Positions 33,601 through 41,470 of a DNA stretch of 64,000 nt are shown one piece after another. The stretch comes from a bacterium (GTDB taxonomy: Bacteria > Acidobacteriota > Thermoanaerobaculia > Multivoradales > J023): the NCBI GenBank assembly GCA_024226315.1, contig JAAELT010000210.1:30688-94687 (forward strand). The letters are read 5' to 3'. The notes under the pieces are model-generated. The model was not told the origin of the DNA, ran no database searches, and saw only the letters and a list, made by a program, of their open reading frames with translations. A program made the translations under genes and the position numbers. Every line of letters starts with the position of its first letter. Within the stretch, counting starts at the first letter, position 1.

Positions 33601-33988
33601 CGTCAGCCCGGCGCAGGGCGAGGGCGCGCCCGACTACCTGCGCGGCGCGCTCGCCACCGGCGCCGAGCCGGTCGCCGCCCGCCACGACACGCCCTTTCTC
33701 GTCGACGGCCTGGTCGACGCCCTCGACGGGCCGCACCGTCCCCTGGTGTATCTGCCCCGGATCGACACGGGGGCGGCGCCGGTCGCCAAGGCCCTCGGCC
33801 CGGTGACGATCCCGCCCGGCCCGAAGCCCCCGCCGGCGACGCCGGAGAACGTCCACACCTGGCAACGCGCCCGCGGCGCCATCTACGGCCGTCTGACCTC
33901 GCCGGTGCGGCTCGAGAACGTGCTCGGCGAAGAAGAGTCCGGCGAGGTGCTGCGGGTGGCGAACGTGACGATCGAAGAAGAGGTCTGA
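30680..33988 (+). CDS. Large Asp-box tail protein B, paralogue of the 25401 gene
   Basis: This is a 1102-residue protein from ATG 30680, 5 bp after the hub gene's stop. It aligns end to end with protein A: both open with a GLLIPD-x-RLDA motif and SSYDQAGP, and both end with an RGAIYGRLTSPVRLE-type segment and VTIEEEV. Asp boxes SDDYGSTF and SADGGRNW lie near residues 257 and 370. Divergence is greatest in the lectin-like middle, which fits two receptor specificities or two positions in one tail tip. The 198-bp patatin-end copy follows 25 bp downstream. Confidence 0.6.
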   Translation: MADDLTRERACRGLLIPDRRLDASALWPEKSSYDQAGPRPGIPVAERDTEMALRAEGEQPAGHSLEIRTVRGGFPEPTGAAFVWRRPGEPWRGWDFPRSISGRETIIANSNPRGYRHPHAVRLADDTMVLTHEHALEVKRRRVIVRRRNPGMLTWAAREVYSELHDGDYLHPCLLALPSGDLLLFHWDHGLSWTPRVRVHRDEGAEGSWEVLTESALSVPFGAATEGRRLRAAFLDEQLLLIVSLASDDMYVYQYASDDYGSTFHGVGSFEGAFPDLAVVDGRFLLGYVDAENGAPVFRHSESAFEPFGNSPAKSFTDFAFMPDVAAGQGPAGGEFTDGDMALAVDDDGSVYALFTDHGALDRHAQVVRSADGGRNWRAPDSEEVEKGVWWRTGSADCPAPIGYCAVACGGRLVVFHNGSGGLRARSIGALYLGGYTTVPLPALDSYQAPVRQAGWRQNWFPFDLPDKGPWTPQSSGGGVPAPWIMGNSLGDHLRLNPNDGQTLSYRQEMTSDDDQGLIVRFAVEVLWGHARVTLHHESGGVKSRIEIEIGSDRLTIFDLGTLADAGGVAQQLLAERRKLVDDLAFDPATPDRGLQIMAALRGSSAAVWYRPNHATTDHRWTELVVADDLGDTVASAGDSFLEWGAVGRANTLWFEFHASWGSETGVQLAGGIEEPEDLFPRAYSPRAAYVADGVRVAAVDGPTRQGDSWRIETAYEYPIHDALPSVAPSPRRPWRSSKATRGMSIGLRLGGAGESLLGSDLLGLYLDCINWREGTLQGFRAGVWQHLLDFEATSECMMRRLGTTVVPTDGAGRSGPYLQYGELAGGTLEFVDSKILRPIVGNTEGNLMAFGEGRTATIHLGELSGLESPQEQLMRVWYPRVLVLEPLLGKEYEGFRLVLHKNAGTPAPRAGYYQIGVLALGHVALFGWDYSRGRILSREANVDLKTFADGARRSRRRGPSRRSVEFAWAEGVDVSPAQGEGAPDYLRGALATGAEPVAARHDTPFLVDGLVDALDGPHRPLVYLPRIDTGAAPVAKALGPVTIPPGPKPPPATPENVHTWQRARGAIYGRLTSPVRLENVLGEEESGEVLRVANVTIEEEV

Positions 33989-34013
33989 GCACCGAGCGGC
34001 TGGAGCAGGAGCC

Positions 34014-34211
34014 GCGCTCCTGAAAGACAGTCAGCGGACCCGCGCGCTCGGCGAGATGAGGACGCGGCTGAATCGGTTTTCCGATGAAGAGCAGGAAAGC
34101 CTGATCAACTGGGGCTATGCCCCCGCGGACGCCCGCATGCGTCAATATGTGATCGAGCCCGGCGCGGTCCTCAGTCAGGGCGAATTGCCGTTTCCAGGCC
34201 GTCTCGTGTAG
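34014..34211 (+). pseudogene. Patatin 3'-end fragment, right copy of the 198-bp duplication
   Basis: The fragment encodes the last 65 residues of a patatin-like protein plus its stop (ALLKDSQRTRALGEMRTRL through LPFPGRLV). There is no catalytic domain and no start. Many differences from the left copy are silent or conservative, so it probably derives from a second, once functional patatin gene. Confidence 0.85.
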
Positions 34212-34223
34212 AGCCCGGAGCCA

Positions 34224-34454
34224 TCAGCTGCCGGATTCGGCTGGCTCGTCGTTGTCGGAGTCGTCGGCGATGAAGACGCGCCCCTCCCATCCGCCGGGTT
34301 GGCGCGACGAGATCTCGAGGTCCGCGAGATCCAGCCCGTTCATCGACGAGAGCGCCTCGACTTCCTCCCGGCGGGCTGCCGCGCGCACCACCTCACGGAA
34401 GGCCTCGTCGACTGTCTCCCTGACCGCCCTGGTCGCCAGGATCCTCCGTCGGAA
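34224..34454 (-). pseudogene. VapB-like antitoxin remnant
   Basis: The open segment reads ILATRAVRETVDEAFREVV, RAAARREEVEALSSMNG and LDLADLE before a divergent acidic tail. This matches the C-terminal half of VapB antitoxins (RETVNAALREVVRR followed by GLDLADPE). The N-terminal ribbon-helix-helix or AbrB part is missing, there is no start codon with a ribosome site, and no VapC toxin follows. It lies just after the M14 peptidase gene. Similarity is judged by eye. Confidence 0.4.
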
Positions 34455-34474
34455 ACCTCGGGGTCCGCCGCTCC

Positions 34475-37162
34475 TCAGCGCCCGGACTCGTCGTCGCCGC
34501 TCTCCTCCTCCTCCCGCTCCGGTGGCGACCAGAAGCCGGGGTTGTCCGGTGCCGCGGCAGCCAGCTGGGAGCCGTAGAGGGCAGCGTTGAAGACGATGCG
34601 GAAGGTGCCGAAGGGCTGGGCGCGCCACTGGGGGCGCATGGCCAGGAGGACGACGTGGCCGTCGCCGTGGTGGACGTCGAGCGCGCTGGCATAGCCCTGG
34701 AGGTGCTCTTCGCCCAGCAGGTAGCCCGAGAGCAGGGGAGAGCCGGCGTCGGCGTACTTGGCGAGCACGGCGCCCTCGAAATCGCCTGGAACGGTGAAGA
34801 CCGGGCTGCGGTCGACGAAGATCTTGGCCCGCTCGGGCATGCCGCTCATCACCGGGTGCGACGTGTCGACGATCATCTCGACGATCGAGCCGCCCATGAA
34901 GAAGTCGGTCTTGTCAAGATCGGCGACGATGTTCTCGACCGGCAGGTGCAGCTGCTCGACGGCGAAGAGCGTGCCGCGGTTCCAGGTCACCAGCGTGCCG
35001 CCGGCACGCACGAAGGCGTCGAGCGCGCGGACGCCCCGGGGGCCGATGCCGCCGGCATAGCGCGGGGGCACCTTGCCCTTGGCGTGGCCACGGAGGATCT
35101 CGCCTGAGGGGATGTCGGGGATCAGGATGACGTCGAAGCGGGAGCGCAGGTCGCCGGCCACCATCTCGGCGTTATAGACGTTGGCGAAGTCGAAGTCGTA
35201 GCGCTCCAGCAGCCAGCGGGTCCAGCCCTCGTCCATGCTCGGGTCCCACGGGCGGTAGAGGCCGATCCTCGGACGGGCGAGCCGCTGGCCTCCTGCTGGA
35301 CCCCGTTCGGCCTGGAGCGCCAGGTCCTTCACCAGCGTGTCCACGTCGCCGAGGCCGGTGATCGCGTAGCGGCCGTCGCGTATGAAGGACACCTTGCCGC
35401 CGGCGGCCCAGGTCCGGTTCAGCGCCCGGAAGCTGTTGTTTTGCGCCGGATCGACGACGAGCGCCGCGCCCGAGCCGCTGGCGTGGCCCGCCGGCGGACG
35501 GATCGCCGCGGCCACGGCGTGACTGTCGAAGCCGACGCCCAGCGGGCTGTCGAAGGTCGCGGCGTCGGCGACGTCGGAGTCCCAGGGTAAAGCGGTGCCG
35601 GTCACCGGCTCGAGAGCCCGGCGGATCGGCTCGTCCAGCGGCGAGGTGGCGGCGACCACGCGGACATCCATCTGGAAGGGCAGTGTCCAGCCGGCGACGT
35701 CGTAGGGCTGGTCGGGCGGGCCTTCCGGGTACTCGCGCAGGTCCGGATAGCTCTGCACCGCGAACAGCTGGCGCACGAAGTTGGCGAACGGCTGATCCAT
35801 GGGGATCACCCAGGTGCCCTCGGAGTAGTCTTGTCCCTCGAAGGTCGCGGCGCCTGTCAAGCGCGAGATCTCGACGCCGTTGAACGCCAGGCGCCGCAGC
35901 AGCTCGACGGCGGCCACCGGATCGCGTTGGCTCCGCGGCACGAAGTAGGCGAAGGGCGGCTCGCGCCGGTGTCCGGCGATCACGTCGCGGCCGGCCTGGT
36001 AGCGGTTGTAGAGCAGGTCGGTTTTGTACTTGGCGGCGACGTCGAGCACCGAGATCGAGGCCGTCAGCATGTAGTCGACGGCGTCGCGCAGGCGCCACCA
36101 ACCGCCCTCCCAGGGGCTGGCGTAGAGCGAGCGGGGACGCAGGTCGCGCTCGCCCCCGGGGAAGTCGTCGATGGTGTAGAAGTGCGGCGTGGCGTAGCGG
36201 TAGAGGCCGGTCTCGGTGAGAAGCGCGGCGACGTTGTGGAAGTTGTTGGCGTGGTCGAGAAAGCCGGGGTACCAGTTGTCGAAGCCGGTGCCCATGTGCA
36301 TCGCTCCATCCTGGCCGCGCTCCTCGAGCGCCTGCGCCATCGACATACCCACCAGGTTGACGGTGCGCCACATCAGGGGGTGCACGAACTCCGACACCGG
36401 CTCGGCGAAGGGCGGGATCCAGATGCGGCTGGGAAAGGGCGAGGTCTGGTGGTGGTTGTAGAGGATCTGGGGTTCCCACTCGCGGACCACCCGGGTGGCG
36501 ACGCGCGACTCGAGCGTGTTGAGCATGTAGCCGTCGCGGTTGTTGTCGTGGCCGACGTACTTCTGGTAGAGCCGGGGCAGGGGGGCGACCTCGTACTGGG
36601 TTTTCAGGTTGGAGCGGTACCAGTCGACGACGATGTTCTGGCCGTCGGGGTTGATCGACGGCCACAGCAGCAGCACGACGTCGTCGAGGATGGCGAGGAT
36701 CTCGGGATCCTCGGTCTCGGTGGCCAGGTCGTAGGCGAGCTGGATGGTGTGCTGGGCGTGGGCCACCTCGGTGGCGTGGAGGCCGCCGTCGATGTGCACC
36801 ACCGCCTTGCCGTCGCGGGCCAGGCGACGGGCCTCTTCACCGCTCAGGCCCTCGGGGTGGGCCAGGCGCTGGGCGGTCGCGCGAATCTCGTCGAGATTGG
36901 CGAGGTTCTCGGGCGAGGAGATGATCGCCAGGTACCAGTCGAGCCCGAACGAGGTCTCGCCGACGCGTACCAGCTCGACGCGGTCACTGGCCGCCGCCAG
37001 CTGCCGGAAGTAGGCGATCGACTCGTCGTAGGTGGCGAGGAAGAAGTCGTCGCCGACACGGGCGCCGAGCACCGACTCGGGCGTCGGGGTCTCGGCGTGG
37101 GCCGTGGCGGTGCCGAGCGCGGCGAGCGCCGCGCAGAATAGGAGAGAACGAATCGCGTGCAT
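34475..37162 (-). CDS. Secreted M14-family zinc metallopeptidase with a C-terminal GATase1-like domain
   Basis: This is an 895-residue protein with a Sec signal (residues 1-22, cut after AHA). The M14 carboxypeptidase fold is shown by HATE (zinc ligands H129 and E132), the third ligand in NHHQTS (H236 or H237) and a later LLTETG segment that may hold the catalytic glutamate. Residues ~640-890 (RIGLYRPWDPSMDEGW, VILIPDIPSGEIL, LDAFVRAGGTLVTWNRGT) resemble a class-I amidotransferase-like domain often fused in this subgroup. It would act in the periplasm or outside the cell on peptides. It is unlike typical cytosolic carboxypeptidases in length. Confidence 0.85.
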   Translation of the reverse strand: MHAIRSLLFCAALAALGTATAHAETPTPESVLGARVGDDFFLATYDESIAYFRQLAAASDRVELVRVGETSFGLDWYLAIISSPENLANLDEIRATAQRLAHPEGLSGEEARRLARDGKAVVHIDGGLHATEVAHAQHTIQLAYDLATETEDPEILAILDDVVLLLWPSINPDGQNIVVDWYRSNLKTQYEVAPLPRLYQKYVGHDNNRDGYMLNTLESRVATRVVREWEPQILYNHHQTSPFPSRIWIPPFAEPVSEFVHPLMWRTVNLVGMSMAQALEERGQDGAMHMGTGFDNWYPGFLDHANNFHNVAALLTETGLYRYATPHFYTIDDFPGGERDLRPRSLYASPWEGGWWRLRDAVDYMLTASISVLDVAAKYKTDLLYNRYQAGRDVIAGHRREPPFAYFVPRSQRDPVAAVELLRRLAFNGVEISRLTGAATFEGQDYSEGTWVIPMDQPFANFVRQLFAVQSYPDLREYPEGPPDQPYDVAGWTLPFQMDVRVVAATSPLDEPIRRALEPVTGTALPWDSDVADAATFDSPLGVGFDSHAVAAAIRPPAGHASGSGAALVVDPAQNNSFRALNRTWAAGGKVSFIRDGRYAITGLGDVDTLVKDLALQAERGPAGGQRLARPRIGLYRPWDPSMDEGWTRWLLERYDFDFANVYNAEMVAGDLRSRFDVILIPDIPSGEILRGHAKGKVPPRYAGGIGPRGVRALDAFVRAGGTLVTWNRGTLFAVEQLHLPVENIVADLDKTDFFMGGSIVEMIVDTSHPVMSGMPERAKIFVDRSPVFTVPGDFEGAVLAKYADAGSPLLSGYLLGEEHLQGYASALDVHHGDGHVVLLAMRPQWRAQPFGTFRIVFNAALYGSQLAAAAPDNPGFWSPPEREEEESGDDESGR

Positions 37163-37229
37163 GGTGGGTCGAGGCTAACAAGACGCCGCCGGCGGCCGGC
37201 CACCAGTGGCACCCGAGCGCGAGCCCGGA

Positions 37230-37514
37230 TCAGGCCAGCGCGTCGGCTTTGGTCGCGAGCTCGAAATCGAGACGGGAGAGGCCGCCGGCGTCGTGGGTCG
37301 TCAGATCGATCGACACCCGGTTGTAGACGTTGAACCACTCCGGGTGGTGCCCCATGCCCTCGGCGACGAGCGCCAGCTTGGTCATGAAGCCGAAAGCCTC
37401 CACGAAGTTGCCGAACACGTACTCCTTGTGCAGTTTGCCGTTCCTGATCGACCAGTCGTCGAGCCGGCTGATGCGCTGCTCGACGTCTTCCGGGGGGAGC
37501 TTCTCGATGGCCAT
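37230..37514 (-). CDS. phhB: Pterin-4a-carbinolamine dehydratase
   Basis: This is a 94-residue protein, the full family length. It carries the signature [14 protein letters not shown] with the paired histidines, and [14 protein letters not shown] near the C-terminus. It dehydrates 4a-hydroxy-tetrahydropterin during aromatic amino-acid hydroxylation and can act as a moonlighting cofactor in some bacteria. No phenylalanine hydroxylase gene is in this window. Confidence 0.92.
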   Translation of the reverse strand: MAIEKLPPEDVEQRISRLDDWSIRNGKLHKEYVFGNFVEAFGFMTKLALVAEGMGHHPEWFNVYNRVSIDLTTHDAGGLSRLDFELATKADALA

Positions 37515-37642
37515 CTCTTCCTCTCTTCTCGGGTTGCGTGGAACGGCGACAGATTAGCAGAACCTGGGCGCCCGCTCCCGTGCGACCGTATATCCTCCGA
37601 AGAGAGATCCCGCCGCCGAGTCACCGAGTCCTCCTGACCACC

Positions 37643-39925
37643 GTGTCCATCACCCGCCTCCGAGCTCTGCTCGCCCTCCTGCTCCTCGCCCTGCCGTTGC
37701 CGGCCCAGGAGCCGCTCGACCCGGAGTCGGGCCTGGTCTTCTCGCTCACCGAGCTGGTGGTCGAGCCGGTGGAGCTCGAGAACGGCTGGCTGGAGCTCAC
37801 GCCGCTCGCCGAAGGCCCCCCTGCTTCGCTGGTACGCCTGGAGGACCGCTCGACCGAGGACGGCGAGCTGCGGCTGGAGCCTGGCGTGCCGGCCGGCGCC
37901 GCGATGCTGTGCACCGGCGGCAAGCCGTGGGCGGTGCTGTGCGAGCAGGTCTTCGTCGAGGGCTCGGCCTGGGTCGAACCAGGACAGTCGGCGGACGTGG
38001 CGGTGCGGTTCGAGCCGGGGATCGCGGTCAAGGGCCGCTATCAGCTCGACAGCCGGCCGATTGTGGGCGCTCGGGTGGCCGTCGTGCCGGCAGGGCTGCA
38101 GACCGGCCGAGGCTTCACCATGCCGCTGGGTGTCCAGGGAAGGGGCACCGGCCCCGGCACCGTGGTGCGCGAGATTCTGAGCGACGAGGACGGGCGATTC
38201 CTGCTGCCGCGACTGGCTTCGGGCGAATACTTCCTGGAGACGCTCCTGCCCTCCGGCCGCCTGCACCGCACCGAGCCCTTCGAGCTTCCGGGCCGTGACG
38301 CCGCGCGTCGTCAGGCAGCCGTGCCCGACGCCATGTTCGTGGTGTGGGATCTTGGCGAGATCGACGTTGCCGACGGTTTGACGGTCTCGTTCCAGGTGAC
38401 CGACGCCGCCGGCTCGCCGCTGCCCGGGGCCCGGGTCGCCGCGCGCCAGGGCGACACGCCGGAGACCCTGCTCGACTTCGAGGCCACTGCCGACCGTGAG
38501 GGCCAGGCCCATCTGAGCGGCTTCTCGGCCGAGCACGGCGCCCACGTCAGCTGCCGCATGCCGGGCTACCGCACCCACACTCGCCAGCACCAGCAGCTGC
38601 CGGTGCTGGTCACCTGCGCACTCGAGCCGCTGGCGGCCGTGCGCGGGGAGGTGATCGGCCTCGACGCGCTGCCGGTGGCCGGGGCCATGGTCTCTGTCGA
38701 GGCGATGCCGGAGGACGAGCCGCGGGTGGCCGCCGCGACGCGCGAGGCGGTGGAGGTGGGCGTCACCGGCCGCTACAACCTGCGCGACCTGGCCGCGGGC
38801 GAATACCGGTTGACCGCCGCGGCGCCGGGCTTCACGGTCGAGCACCGGACCCTCACGGTCGAGCCCGGTGAGCGGCTCGAGCTCGAGACCATCGTCCTGC
38901 TGCCGGGCCGGGAGATCGAGGGCCGGGTGGTCGACGCCGAAACCGGCGAGGGTATCGAACAGGTCGAGATCCGGGCGGCCGCACCGCCCGGCGCCGTGTC
39001 GACGGTGACCGGCGAGGGCGGCGCCTTCATACTCGCCACCGGCACGGACGAGGATCTGGTGCTGCGACTCGAGGCGCTCGAGCACGCCACGCGCGAGGTC
39101 ACCGTCGCCGCCGAGCGGCTGGCGGAGCGCGAGCCGCTTCGTTTCGAGATGGCCCGAGCGGGCTGGATCCGAGCCGTGGTGTGGGACGAGGCGACCGACC
39201 TGCCGTGCCAGGGCTGCCGGCTGGTGGTGCGCCCAGGGGGCGAAGAGATCGTCACCGACGGCTACGGCGTGGCGCTTTCAGAACCTCTTGCCGCGGGGAT
39301 CTACCGCGTGCACCGACCACGCGTCAGCCATCTCGGATCGAAGGTGGTGGAGCGCGACGACGCCGAGATGCGCCAGGTTCGGGTACCACGAGGCAAGGCG
39401 GCGACGGTGCGGTTCGGCGAGCGTCGGAGCAGCGTCCGGGTGCGCTTCGAGCCGTCTCCCGGCGCCGGCACCTCGCTCGTTGCGCGCACGACCTGGCGCG
39501 CCGAGCGGAGCGTTCGCGAGGCGGACGGAGATTTCGCCGTTCGCCACCGGCGGGGTGAGAGTCTGAATCTCTACCTCGTTTGGTACGACCCGGCCGCCGG
39601 TGCCGAAACGCAAGTTCGCCAGGCGACCCTGCCGGGCGACTACGACGCCGCCGATCTCGTGTTGCCTTTGCCCTCGGCGAACGTCCGGGGCCGGGCGTCG
39701 AGTGCAGGGCAAGCGCTCGTGGGCGAGACCGTTCGACTCGTGTCCCTGGCGCACGCGGTTCACGCTTCGGCCCGCACCCGCCCCGACGGCTCCTTTGCCT
39801 TCCCGCATCTGCCACCAGGCGTCTACAACGTGGTGATCGGCGAGCGCAACGTCCGTGTCTTCAGCCTGCGCGACCGCCAGTCGCTCGACCTCGGTCACTT
39901 CGAGCTGTTCCCAGGGAGCTTTTGA
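37643..39925 (+). CDS. Secreted protein with carboxypeptidase-regulatory-like (CarboxypepD_reg) repeats
   Basis: This is a 760-residue protein. GTG 37643 is chosen because it opens directly on a signal peptide (SITRLRALLALLLLALPLPAQ); the longer frame has no signal. The body contains at least five beta-sandwich repeats with the pattern G-x-V-x-D-x-x-G-x-P-(V/L)-x-G-A-x-V (for example TDAAGSPLPGARVAARQG and VVDAETGEGIEQVEIRA), each followed by GRYNL- or FLLP-like strands. These fold as Ig-like domains and commonly occur in Acidobacteriota surface proteins. No enzyme motif is visible. Confidence 0.75.
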   Translation: MSITRLRALLALLLLALPLPAQEPLDPESGLVFSLTELVVEPVELENGWLELTPLAEGPPASLVRLEDRSTEDGELRLEPGVPAGAAMLCTGGKPWAVLCEQVFVEGSAWVEPGQSADVAVRFEPGIAVKGRYQLDSRPIVGARVAVVPAGLQTGRGFTMPLGVQGRGTGPGTVVREILSDEDGRFLLPRLASGEYFLETLLPSGRLHRTEPFELPGRDAARRQAAVPDAMFVVWDLGEIDVADGLTVSFQVTDAAGSPLPGARVAARQGDTPETLLDFEATADREGQAHLSGFSAEHGAHVSCRMPGYRTHTRQHQQLPVLVTCALEPLAAVRGEVIGLDALPVAGAMVSVEAMPEDEPRVAAATREAVEVGVTGRYNLRDLAAGEYRLTAAAPGFTVEHRTLTVEPGERLELETIVLLPGREIEGRVVDAETGEGIEQVEIRAAAPPGAVSTVTGEGGAFILATGTDEDLVLRLEALEHATREVTVAAERLAEREPLRFEMARAGWIRAVVWDEATDLPCQGCRLVVRPGGEEIVTDGYGVALSEPLAAGIYRVHRPRVSHLGSKVVERDDAEMRQVRVPRGKAATVRFGERRSSVRVRFEPSPGAGTSLVARTTWRAERSVREADGDFAVRHRRGESLNLYLVWYDPAAGAETQVRQATLPGDYDAADLVLPLPSANVRGRASSAGQALVGETVRLVSLAHAVHASARTRPDGSFAFPHLPPGVYNVVIGERNVRVFSLRDRQSLDLGHFELFPGSF

Positions 39926-39957
39926 TAGGTTCCACTGCCTTGTAAGGTTCGAGTGCC

Positions 39958-40719
39958 ATGGCGGCCCCCACAAACGATCCCTGGTTCGCGTTTCTCGAGC
40001 CGCGTCCGCGTGCACGGATGCGCCTGTTCTGTTTTCCGTTCGCCGGCGGTGGCGCCCAGGCCTACCGGACCTGGCCCACCGAGATGCCGGAGGAGATCGA
40101 GGTCTTGCCGGTGCAGCTGCCGGGGCGCGAACGGCGGCTGCGCGAGATGCCCTTCGTGCGCATGGAGCCGCTGATCGATGCTCTGGCGCGGGTCCTCGAC
40201 CCCTACCTCGACCTGCCATTCGCCATCTTCGGACACAGCATGGGGGGCGCGATCGGCTACGAGGTGGCTCGGCGGCTCGTGAGCGACCGCGGTCTGTCGC
40301 CTGTCCACCTCCTGGTCTCCGCTCGCCACGCTCCCCACAAGACGCCCGAGGACAAGGCGGACTACGCGTTGCCGGACGCCGAGTTGGTGGAGCGGCTGCG
40401 GGAAATGAACGGTACCCCGGCCGAGGTGCTCGAGCATCCGGAATTGATGGCTCTGATGCTGCCGTTGATCCGGGCCGACTTCGAGCTCAACGACACTTAT
40501 CGAGCCGTCGACCGGCCGCCGCTCGAGTGTCCCGTGACCGCCTTCGGTGGCCTGCGGGACAAGGAGGTCACGCAGCGGGATCTCGAGGCGTGGAGGGAAG
40601 TGACGACCGGCAGCTTCGAGCTGCGCATGTTCCCCGGCGACCACTTCTACCTGCACGAAGACCGGGATCGGCTGACCCGCCTGGTGGCCCAGGCGCTGTT
40701 GCGCCGGCTCGAACACTGA
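39958..40719 (+). CDS. Type II thioesterase (GrsT/SrfA-D-like)
   Basis: This is a 253-residue alpha/beta-hydrolase. FCFPFAGGGAQAYRTWP near the start and the nucleophile elbow FGHSMGG near residue 98 identify the family; the catalytic His is in GDHFYLHE near the end. Such enzymes remove stalled acyl groups from carrier proteins of NRPS, PKS or acyl-carrier systems. No NRPS is adjacent. The nearest carrier protein is the ACP at 47774, 7 kb away, so it may serve that system or another locus. Confidence 0.88.
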   Translation: MAAPTNDPWFAFLEPRPRARMRLFCFPFAGGGAQAYRTWPTEMPEEIEVLPVQLPGRERRLREMPFVRMEPLIDALARVLDPYLDLPFAIFGHSMGGAIGYEVARRLVSDRGLSPVHLLVSARHAPHKTPEDKADYALPDAELVERLREMNGTPAEVLEHPELMALMLPLIRADFELNDTYRAVDRPPLECPVTAFGGLRDKEVTQRDLEAWREVTTGSFELRMFPGDHFYLHEDRDRLTRLVAQALLRRLEH

Positions 40720-40721
40720 GC

Positions 40722-40749
40722 CCGGCGCGCGCTCTCGGAAGCGCGCCGG
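40722..40749 (+). terminator. GC-rich hairpin after the thioesterase gene
   Basis: CCGGCGCGC and GCGCGCCGG form a perfect 9-bp stem around a 10-base loop, 3 bp after the stop. There is no T-tract, so it may be a terminator that needs help or an RNA-stability element. Confidence 0.45.
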
Positions 40750-40771
40750 CATCCGCGACGCCGGCCGGGAA

Positions 40772-40803
40772 TCGTAATGTGATTCGTAATGGTGTTCGTA
40801 ATG
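40772..40803. repeat. Three TCGTAATG copies at 12-bp period
   Basis: TCGTAATG occurs at 40772, 40784 and 40796, about 100 bp upstream of the gene at 40876. The regular pitch suggests an operator array or a short slippage repeat. Confidence 0.7.
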
Positions 40804-40875
40804 GCGGCTGCGTACTCTCATCTCTACACGAAGGGTCGGCGGTCCACTACAACGCAAACACCAGGAGATTTGTTT

Positions 40876-41325
40876 ATGCTCATGAAGAAACATGCATGGT
40901 ACGGGTTTGTCGCGATTCTGCTTCTTGCCGGCACGACGACGCCGGCCTCTGCGGCGGGATTCTCGACCATTGTCGGTAGCTGGCAAGCGCTCTCCACGCT
41001 CGATACCGGGGAGGAGGCTCCAGGCCTCTTCACCTTCTCGATCGATCGAACCTGGATTTCCACCGGCAACGACGCGGCCTTCTCCAACGGCCACGGCGCC
41101 TGGAAGCGCACCGGGCCGCGGACCTTCACGGCCAAGAACAAGGCGTTCATCCTGGACGAGGCCGGTGGCGTCAGTCTGGTATTGACCAACCACACCGACC
41201 TGGAGGTCTCAGCGGACGGCAAGAGCTTCACGGCCGTCTTCACGACCGAGGTCAGCCTGCTCGACGGTACGGTGATCGATTCCTTCTCCGGCACTTCGAC
41301 CGGGACCAGGATTACCGCCAACTGA
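40876..41325 (+). CDS. Small exported protein, lipocalin-like size, unknown function
   Basis: This is a 149-residue protein. ATG 40876 has AGGAG 8 bases upstream; a second ATG two codons later is possible. The signal peptide (AWYGFVAILLLAGTTTPASA) is followed by a beta-rich body starting GFSTIVGSWQALSTLDTG, with alternating hydrophobic strands (GLFTFSIDRTWIST, SFTAVFTTEVSLLDG). The G-x-W near the mature N-terminus and eight or so strands suggest a calycin/lipocalin-like barrel. Ligand unknown. A strong nested hairpin follows, so it is likely a single-gene unit. Confidence 0.65.
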   Translation: MLMKKHAWYGFVAILLLAGTTTPASAAGFSTIVGSWQALSTLDTGEEAPGLFTFSIDRTWISTGNDAAFSNGHGAWKRTGPRTFTAKNKAFILDEAGGVSLVLTNHTDLEVSADGKSFTAVFTTEVSLLDGTVIDSFSGTSTGTRITAN

Positions 41326-41333
41326 TCGCCATG

Positions 41334-41398
41334 GTGGCGAAGAACGGGCCGGCCCACCCCTTCCGACCGCCGTGGCGGTCGGCTCGCCTCTTCGCCAC
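41334..41398 (+). terminator. Nested inverted repeat between two genes
   Basis: An outer 10-bp stem (GTGGCGAAGA, 41334-41343, with TCTTCGCCAC, 41389-41398) encloses a perfect 9-bp hairpin CCGACCGCC-GT-GGCGGTCGG at 41363-41382. This is a likely transcription stop between the small exported protein and the TonB receptor. Confidence 0.5.
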
Positions 41399-41470
41399 TA
41401 CTCAGTCCGACGTGTGTTACAGTCGCGACGTCATCTACTTCGGCGCGGTCTTTGAGCGCTGATTTGCCGC

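Noticed and set aside
20341..34211. Classic attL/attR pair of an integrated phage.
   Set aside because: Copies are ~11% diverged with many silent changes over 198 bp, no integrase lies between them, and att cores are usually short and identical. A relic of a second patatin gene fits better, though the integration idea is not excluded.
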